Shown piece after piece: positions 1 through 4,762 of a stretch of DNA of 11,138 bases (within the stretch, counting starts at the first letter, position 1; every line of letters starts with the position of its first letter). The DNA comes from Chloroflexota bacterium. GTDB taxonomy: Bacteria; Chloroflexota; Anaerolineae; Anaerolineales; UBA11858. Where the stretch lies: positions 1-11,138 of the forward strand of contig DOTA01000376.1 of assembly GCA_003513015.1 (NCBI GenBank), in the 5' to 3' direction. The notes under the pieces were generated by a model. That model made no database searches. It was not told the DNA's origin and saw only the letters and a list, made by a program, of their open reading frames with translations. The position numbers and the translations under genes were made by a program.

Positions 1-2151
1 CGTGGCAGTCAGCCCTGGTATTACTATGTTTTCCTGCAAATTCCTTTTTATGAATTTTTACCAGCCCTGGGAGTTCTGCTCTCTCTGGGGATCGTGATCA
101 CCCGTAAGCTGAGTGGGCGTCCCATAGAAGAAAACGCCCCTGAACCCCCGCGTGATTCCGCTATGGAAGCCGAATCCCACCCCCGGGGTCAGGTGCTCTT
201 CCTGCTGCTGACTAGCTTCTGGATCATCACGAGTATCATCGCTTATTCCATCGCCGGGGAAAAAATGCCCTGGCTGACCGTTCACATGGCCTTGCCGATG
301 ATTTTATTTGGCGGCTGGGGTCTGGGCCAGCTCGTTGAAGGCATCGATTGGTCAATTTTCCGCTCGCAGCGCGGACTGTTGTTGATGACGCTGATTGTGG
401 TTTTCCTCATCAGCCTATCCACAGCGATGGGCAGCCTGGTGGGGCCAAACCGGCCTTTTAGCGGGCAAGAGTTGACCCAGTTAAACACCTCGCTCAATTT
501 TGTCTTTGCGTTGCTGATAGCCGTTGGCAGTGGTGCCGCTCTTGCTTTCCTGATGAAGGATTGGGTCGATATGGGCATGTTGGGTAAAATGATGTTGCTG
601 ATGGTTTTTGCCCTGCTAGGCGTGCTGACCGCCCGCTCCGCTTACCGCGCGGCGTACATCAATTACGATAATCCCACTGAATATCTGGTGTATGCCCATA
701 GCGCCACCGGAGTCAAAGAAGCCCTGGCTCAAATCCAGGAACTTTCCCTCCGTACCACCGATGGGCTGGCGATGGAAGTCGCTTACGATGACGAAACCAC
801 TTACCCCTACTGGTGGTATTTGCGTGATTACACCAACCAAAAATATTATGGAGCCAGCCCTACGCGTGAACTGCGGGAGGCTCCCGTAATTTTAGTGGGC
901 GACAATAATTTTGCCAAAATCGAGCCGGTTGTGGGGCAGGCTTATTACGAATTCGACTACAACCGCATCTGGTGGCCCAATCAGGATTACTACAATCTCA
1001 CCTGGGAACGCCTCAAAAACGCCCTCACCAACCCTGAGATGCGCGCCGCCATCTGGCAAATCTGGCTGAACCGTGATTACAGCAAATATGCCCAAGTTAC
1101 CGGAAAAACCGATTTAACGCTGCCTACCTGGTCTCCATCGGATCGTATGCGCCTCTATGTCCGCAAAGATGTTGCCGCGCAGGTTTGGAATTTGGGGGCT
1201 GCCCCTGCCAGTATCGATGAAATTTTGGTTGATCCCTATGAAGGTAAAGGCATCTCCATGCCTGCCGATAAAATCATCCGCGCCGATGGCACGCTCAATC
1301 ACCCCCGAAATCTGGCTGTGGCCGAGGATGGCACGCTCTTCGTGGCGGATACCGGCAATCATCGCATCTTGCATCTCGATGCGGAAGGCAAAGTGCTGAA
1401 CACTTGGGGCAGCTTTGCGGATGGCAGCACGTTGGAGGCAGGCGCACCCGCGGGCACCTTCTACGAACCTTGGAGTGTGGCCATTGGCACCGATGGCTCG
1501 GTCTTTGTCGCGGATACCTGGAATCATCGCATTCAAAAATTCACCCAAGATGGTCAATTCATCACCCAGTGGGGTACTTTCGGGCAAGCGGAAAGCGGCA
1601 CCGCCTTTTGGGGGCCGCGTGATATTGCTGTCGGCCCCGATGGGCGCGTTTATATCACCGATACGGGAAATAAGCGCATCGTGGTCTTCGATGAAAACGG
1701 AAACTACATCACCGAGTTTGGCAGCCCCGGGTTGCTGGCAGGTCAATTTGATGAGCCGGTTGGTTTAGCGGTGGATCAAGATGGCTTGGTGTATGTGGCT
1801 GATACCTGGAACCAGCGCGTACAAGTTTTCGAGCGCGATCCGCAATCTCAAACTTATTTCCCGTTGCGAGAGTGGCCGATTGTAGGCTGGTACGGCCAAT
1901 CGCTGGATAACAAACCTTATATCCGCATCAACAACCAGGGACAGGTCTTTATCAGCGACCCGGAGGGATACCGGATTTTGGAGTTCACCACAGATGGTGA
2001 TTTTGTGCGCTACTGGGGAGAATACGGTAGTGAATCCGGTAATTTTATCTTGCCCACAGGTTTGGCGGTTGATCCCGTTAGTGGAGATTTGTGGGTGGCT
2101 GATAGCGGCAATGACCGTCTGCTGAAGTTTGGTGAGGTAACCGGAAAATAG
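1..2151 (+). CDS. Agl23-like (TIGR03663) membrane glycosyltransferase-family protein with C-terminal NHL propeller, 5' end missing
   Basis: The reading frame is open from base 1 to the TAA-type stop at 2149-2151 (TAG), giving 716 visible residues; the start and the catalytic N-terminal part lie outside the window. The GTG at 94 is only an internal codon, because family-typical sequence (SQPWYYYVFLQIPFYEFLP, about residues 3-21) runs in frame before it. Other family signatures are GEKMPWLTVHMALP (residues 86-99), several membrane helices up to about residue 210, and a soluble part with YWWYLRDY (270-277). From about residue 430 to 710 come six NHL-type repeats of the form LAV-x-DG-x-VYVADT-x-N-x-RI, for example VFVADTWNHRI and VYVADTWNQRV, enough for a six-bladed beta-propeller. 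Members of this family are GT-C-type (GT39-like) enzymes predicted to move sugars from lipid carriers outside the membrane; the propeller should be extracytoplasmic and may bind protein or sugar. Family call is firm; substrate unknown. Confidence 0.85.
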   Translation, partial: RGSQPWYYYVFLQIPFYEFLPALGVLLSLGIVITRKLSGRPIEENAPEPPRDSAMEAESHPRGQVLFLLLTSFWIITSIIAYSIAGEKMPWLTVHMALPMILFGGWGLGQLVEGIDWSIFRSQRGLLLMTLIVVFLISLSTAMGSLVGPNRPFSGQELTQLNTSLNFVFALLIAVGSGAALAFLMKDWVDMGMLGKMMLLMVFALLGVLTARSAYRAAYINYDNPTEYLVYAHSATGVKEALAQIQELSLRTTDGLAMEVAYDDETTYPYWWYLRDYTNQKYYGASPTRELREAPVILVGDNNFAKIEPVVGQAYYEFDYNRIWWPNQDYYNLTWERLKNALTNPEMRAAIWQIWLNRDYSKYAQVTGKTDLTLPTWSPSDRMRLYVRKDVAAQVWNLGAAPASIDEILVDPYEGKGISMPADKIIRADGTLNHPRNLAVAEDGTLFVADTGNHRILHLDAEGKVLNTWGSFADGSTLEAGAPAGTFYEPWSVAIGTDGSVFVADTWNHRIQKFTQDGQFITQWGTFGQAESGTAFWGPRDIAVGPDGRVYITDTGNKRIVVFDENGNYITEFGSPGLLAGQFDEPVGLAVDQDGLVYVADTWNQRVQVFERDPQSQTYFPLREWPIVGWYGQSLDNKPYIRINNQGQVFISDPEGYRILEFTTDGDFVRYWGEYGSESGNFILPTGLAVDPVSGDLWVADSGNDRLLKFGEVTGK

Positions 2152-2176
2152 TTTGATCCCCGTTCTGAAAGGTGTT

Positions 2177-2218
2177 CAGGAGACAGCAACTTTGTGAATC
2201 GCTGTCTCCTGTTTGTTT
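2177..2218 (+). terminator. Intrinsic terminator after the glycosyltransferase gene
   Basis: A perfect 11-bp inverted repeat, CAGGAGACAGC (2177-2187) and GCTGTCTCCTG (2201-2211), encloses a 13-nt loop and is followed directly by TTTGTTT (2212-2218). It lies 25 nt after the stop codon. Stem length and the T-rich tail fit rho-independent termination. Its 3' arm can also pair with the ribosome binding site of the next gene. Confidence 0.8.
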
Positions 2219-2226
2219 AGCGAGTG

Positions 2227-2235
2227 TGTTAAAAT
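2227..2235 (+). promoter_or_regulatory. Candidate extended -10 promoter for the DUF4203-like gene
   Basis: TGTTAAAAT has the TG-N-hexamer layout of an extended -10 element, with hexamer TAAAAT at 2230-2235. No good -35 box sits 16-18 nt upstream, as is usual for this promoter class. It lies after the terminator and would give a leader of about 50 nt before the ATG at 2293. A candidate by pattern only. Confidence 0.4.
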
Positions 2236-2280
2236 GTCTTCTCGAAATACCTTATTCGTATTCTTTCCATAATTCATTCG

Positions 2281-2291
2281 CAGGAGACGGC
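2281..2291 (+). promoter_or_regulatory. Shine-Dalgarno region that matches the upstream terminator arm
   Basis: CAGGAGACGGC contains the AGGAG ribosome binding site 6 nt before the ATG at 2293, which fixes that start. It matches the terminator 5' arm CAGGAGACAGC (2177-2187) at 10 of 11 bases. The terminator 3' arm (2201-2211) could therefore pair with it over 11 bp with one U-G wobble. Confidence 0.6.
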
Positions 2292-2292
2292 G

Positions 2293-2808
2293 ATGGTAAT
2301 CTTGACGACAATGATCGGCCTTGCAATTCTCGTGATTGGACGACAACTTTTTTGGATATTTATTGCTGCTCTGGTTTTTATGATCGGGATAACCTATGGG
2401 GAGCAGTTATTAATTAACCAGCCCGAATGGATGTTATTCGCGGCCAGTTCACTTGTGGCGCTCTTGGGCGCTCTATTGGCTTATACTTTGCAGCGCTTTG
2501 CAGGAATTGCCGCTGGCGTGGCCATAGGCTGGTATCTAACTACCCTGATTTTCAACTACACGAATTTGGATTTAGGGCAGGCCGAAAAATATGTCCCCAT
2601 CATCGTAGGAATACTTTGTGGAATCTTTATCTGGTTCTTTTTTGATTGGGGTGTGATCATTCTTTCTTCAATGGCCGGTGCAGCGATGATCGTTAGTGGG
2701 ATGAGATTTGGTAATCAAACACTCTTGATCTTTTTGATTGCTCTTTCTATCTTAGGTATGGCGATTCAAGGTATGCTTTATTTTCAAGAGGATTCCAAAG
2801 GGCGATAA
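2293..2808 (+). CDS. Small polytopic membrane protein, DUF4203/TMEM198-like
   Basis: The 171-residue protein is almost entirely hydrophobic, with about six or seven membrane helices broken by short polar loops such as INQPEW near residue 40 and NLDLGQAEKY near residue 95. The C-terminus is short and charged (QEDSKGR). Glycine-rich helices with the pattern GALLAYTLQRFAGIAAGVAIGW resemble DUF4203, a family of bacterial and eukaryotic multipass proteins of unknown biochemical role; this assignment is from pattern only. The start is supported by AGGAG at 2282-2286. It is preceded by a terminator and a candidate promoter, so it is probably transcribed on its own, and it converges with the ccdA-like gene on the other strand. 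No catalytic residues are evident. Confidence 0.75.
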   Translation: MVILTTMIGLAILVIGRQLFWIFIAALVFMIGITYGEQLLINQPEWMLFAASSLVALLGALLAYTLQRFAGIAAGVAIGWYLTTLIFNYTNLDLGQAEKYVPIIVGILCGIFIWFFFDWGVIILSSMAGAAMIVSGMRFGNQTLLIFLIALSILGMAIQGMLYFQEDSKGR

Positions 2809-2825
2809 AGGTAGGGGAAAATAAT

Positions 2826-3053
2826 GTCACCTTGAGTGGCATCGAAAGGTTTATTGACTCACGTTACACACTTAGCCTTCCCTTTGACTGCGAGCCAGTA
2901 GCATACTGAGCCAGGTCGAAGCGTGTTTCCGACTCGCTGCTCAGGGAGCTGCGTAAAGTGGGTTATTGAATCGTAATTGCCAAAAATTGGGGTATATCCT
3001 GTGCTAAACCTTTCGGCATCTGGCTTCCTTGAGGTGTGTGTCTTATTGACACC
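2826..3053. repeat. Degenerate nested inverted-repeat element in the convergent intergenic region
   Basis: This almost fills the 293-base gap between convergent genes. CGAAAGGTTTA (2843-2853) is perfectly inverted as TAAACCTTTCG (3005-3015), and the outer flanks (CACCT at 2828-2832, AGGTG at 3032-3036) also pair. A second, imperfect pair lies inside (about 2855-2870 with 2950-2965). The centre holds a small hairpin: CTGAGC (2906-2911) with GCTCAG (2939-2944), and GTCG (2915-2918) with CGAC (2930-2933). TTATTGAC occurs directly at 2851 and 3043, and GTGTC-TTATT-GACAC (3038-3052) is a further small hairpin. No convincing coding frame is present. It looks like a decayed MITE or REP-like non-coding repeat; whether it is repeated in the genome cannot be seen here. 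Confidence 0.45.
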
Positions 3054-3101
3054 ACTACTAATTTGGTTATCGGTAGCCCCTGAAATCTTGAGATCACGGT
3101 A

Positions 3102-3788
3102 TTAGCTCAGCCAGATTTGCAGATAGGTATTAATTAAATCCCAATTGCTGATGAAATCATAAAGCCCGATACCAACTAGGAGCAAACCGCCAATTAGATT
3201 AATTGCCCGCGTATGTTGGGCAAAGAAACGCACTAACCATTGCTGGGTGGAGCCAGAGAGTAGTGAAATTAGCAGAAGCGGGATCCCAAAGCCAATTCCA
3301 TACCAGAAAAAAATCGAGAGTTTGCTAAAAACTTCGGCCACAGTTAACGAGTAGGTGAAAATTCCCACCACCAGCGGCCCAGAACAAGGCAGGGCGATGG
3401 GGCCATAAAGCAAGCCATACACATACGCGTTAACATAGGGATTGTTTAACAGCGGTACCTGCACCTGTGGTAAGGCCTTAAAGGGGTTGTAATCCAGTAG
3501 CAGGGCGATACCCAGAGCAATGATCAACAAATCGGCGAGGGGGATGGCAATCGTCAAGGCCGCGCCAATTGAAACCGAGAGCAGCGAGATCAACAGACCC
3601 AGGGCCAGCATCATGCTCAGCACTCCGGCCAGCACAAAGAAACCCAGAGAGTAACGGCCCAGGCGGCTATTAATGCCTTCTTGCCTTCCGGCGAGATAAG
3701 CCAAAAAACCAGGATAGAGCGGCAAAATGCAGGGACTGGCGCTGGAAAGCAATCCCAGGCTGAGGGAGGTAAATATGGCTTCAATCAT
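3102..3788 (-). CDS. ccdA: CcdA/DsbD-type membrane thiol-disulfide electron carrier
   Basis: The 228-residue protein has the hydrophobic layout of the CcdA family, about six membrane helices. It carries both family cysteines in their usual settings: SPCILPLYPG (Cys20, helix 1) and LPCSGPL (Cys135, helix 4). These form the reversible disulfide that moves electrons from cytoplasmic thioredoxin to extracytoplasmic partners such as TlpA/ResA-like proteins, cytochrome c maturation factors or methionine sulfoxide repair. The length is typical for a stand-alone CcdA without the periplasmic domains of DsbD. The ATG at 3786-3788 is preceded by GGAG about 8 nt upstream. The gene lies 71 nt downstream of a TlpA-like lipoprotein gene, its likely partner and operon mate, with a strong hairpin between them. 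The exact partner pathway is inferred. Confidence 0.88.
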   Translation of the reverse strand: MIEAIFTSLSLGLLSSASPCILPLYPGFLAYLAGRQEGINSRLGRYSLGFFVLAGVLSMMLALGLLISLLSVSIGAALTIAIPLADLLIIALGIALLLDYNPFKALPQVQVPLLNNPYVNAYVYGLLYGPIALPCSGPLVVGIFTYSLTVAEVFSKLSIFFWYGIGFGIPLLLISLLSGSTQQWLVRFFAQHTRAINLIGGLLLVGIGLYDFISNWDLINTYLQIWLS

Positions 3789-3809
3789 GGTGGCACTCCA
3801 AAAAGTAGG

Positions 3810-3843
3810 CAGAACTGCCAGGTTTTAATACCTGGCAGTTCTG
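3810..3843 (-). other. Perfect intercistronic hairpin between the TlpA-like and ccdA genes
   Basis: CAGAACTGCCAGG (3810-3822) and CCTGGCAGTTCTG (3831-3843) form a perfect 13-bp stem with an 8-nt A/T loop. On the - strand it begins 16 nt after the lipoprotein stop, and a T5 run follows about 5 nt past the stem, running into the GGAG that serves ccdA. It could be a leaky terminator, an mRNA-stabilising stem that sets the ratio of the two proteins, or a copy of a dispersed palindrome. Confidence 0.6.
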
Positions 3844-3859
3844 AAAGTTTTAGATGAGA

Positions 3860-4582
3860 CTACATCCCCGCATCGAGGAAGGGTTGCAAGGATTCGAGTA
3901 AACTTTCGGCGCTTTTGATGCCAAAGGGCAGCGGGTGAACTTGACCTTGGCGGTCGATAATGAACATGGGGGTCGAGGGCGGATTCAGGAATTGATCGCC
4001 GTAAAGTTGCCCAATCTCACGGGAAACATCTGAGGGGGCAACCGTGTAGAGCCAATCAAAGTTATTTTTATCTGTGTAGGTTTGCAAAGCGGCGGCATTT
4101 TCATTGGGGTCAATATCCACACCCAGGCTAACAAAATCATCCCGTTCGCCAAGCAAATTGTGCAGGGATTGTACCTGACCTTGCTGTTTGAAGCAATTGG
4201 AACACCAAATTGCCATGGTTTCGACCAAAACCACCTTGCCTTTGAAGCCGGCTATTGTGAAGGTTTCGCCTGTGCGGGCGTTGGTAAGTTGGGCGCTAAA
4301 CCAATCAGGAGCCATCATGGGATCATCTTTAGGTTCATCCATCATATCATCCTCGGAATCAGTCATCAGGGCATCGCCGCTGTGATCGGCCACCGCTTCT
4401 TCGGTTGGGGACATGATCTCATCAGCTTTGTTTTCGGTCATGGCCGTGTTGCTATCAGCCATTGGTTCTGAGACCATTTCAATTTCTGTCATCTCTTCAG
4501 TGGGCGCAGCCTGCGGGTTACAAGCCGTCACAACAATGGCTAACAAAAGAAACAGGCTAAAAATTATATTTCGTGTTTTCAT
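3860..4582 (-). CDS. TlpA/ResA-like thioredoxin-fold lipoprotein with Met-rich acidic linker
   Basis: The 240-residue protein starts with a lipoprotein signal: KTR, a hydrophobic core, then a lipobox ending VTAC with Cys21 as the lipidation site. Residues 27-90 form a low-complexity linker rich in Asp, Glu and Met (ten Met between 31 and 90) with no predicted fold. From about residue 92 comes a thioredoxin-like domain with WCSNC (Cys127, Cys130), a GVDIDPNE strand and the cis-proline motif STP (Pro205). It is expected to be a membrane-anchored disulfide reductase facing outward, recharged by the CcdA-type protein encoded next. The start is fixed by GGAGG 6 nt before the ATG (4589-4593 on the + strand). 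Thioredoxin fold and lipidation are well supported; the substrate is unknown. The linker could be a plain spacer or bind metal. Confidence 0.88.
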   Translation of the reverse strand: MKTRNIIFSLFLLLAIVVTACNPQAAPTEEMTEIEMVSEPMADSNTAMTENKADEIMSPTEEAVADHSGDALMTDSEDDMMDEPKDDPMMAPDWFSAQLTNARTGETFTIAGFKGKVVLVETMAIWCSNCFKQQGQVQSLHNLLGERDDFVSLGVDIDPNENAAALQTYTDKNNFDWLYTVAPSDVSREIGQLYGDQFLNPPSTPMFIIDRQGQVHPLPFGIKSAESLLESLQPFLDAGM

Positions 4583-4659
4583 GTTTTACCTCCGATAAAA
4601 TTGAGTTTTTGTGAGATGCCCCCATGATCTCAAGGATTTCTTGCGCGGGGCTTAATGAA

Positions 4660-4687
4660 ATCTTACGAGATTCTTAACCGATTTCAA
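4660..4687 (-). promoter_or_regulatory. Candidate sigma-70-type promoter for the TlpA-like/ccdA pair
   Basis: Read on the - strand, TTGAAA (4682-4687) and TAAGAT (4660-4665) are separated by 16 nt, about 80 nt before the lipoprotein ATG. The -35 box matches consensus at five of six positions, the -10 box at four. A 5-bp palindrome, AATCT-TACG-AGATT (4659-4672), covers the -10 box and could be an operator. The rest of the 180-base gap (4583-4762) shows nothing else clear, and no convincing terminator was found for the HD-GYP gene ending at 4763. Confidence 0.45.
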
Positions 4688-4762
4688 TAGATCAAGCCGG
4701 TTTTCTCTTTTGCATCAAAGGTATTTTTTAGAGTAGAACTAATTGCCCCCGCATCAATTGGG

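Noticed and set aside
94..96. GTG as the start of the glycosyltransferase-like gene
   Set aside because: The frame is open to base 1 and the codons before it encode family-typical sequence (QPWYYY...IPFYEFLP), so the gene is cut by the window edge.
1114..1746. A 210-codon open frame on the - strand inside the NHL region
   Set aside because: It is antisense to repeat-encoding sequence with a firm product on the + strand; periodic GC-biased repeats often leave the opposite strand open. Its translation shows no recognisable domain.
2172..2417. An 81-codon + strand frame overlapping the terminator and the start of the DUF4203-like gene
   Set aside because: It begins inside the terminator stem, lacks a Shine-Dalgarno, and most of its length is the DUF4203-like gene in another frame.
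2809..3101. Small protein or RNA gene in the convergent gap
   Set aside because: No frame with a Shine-Dalgarno and credible composition was seen, and the structure is better explained by a degenerate palindromic repeat.
4082..4471. A 129-codon + strand frame opposite the TlpA-like gene
   Set aside because: Antisense shadow of a lipoprotein gene with clear signal peptide, CXXC and Shine-Dalgarno.
4741..4759. AATTG/CAATT short inverted repeat as terminator of the HD-GYP gene
   Set aside because: The stem is only 5 bp and no T-run follows on the - strand.
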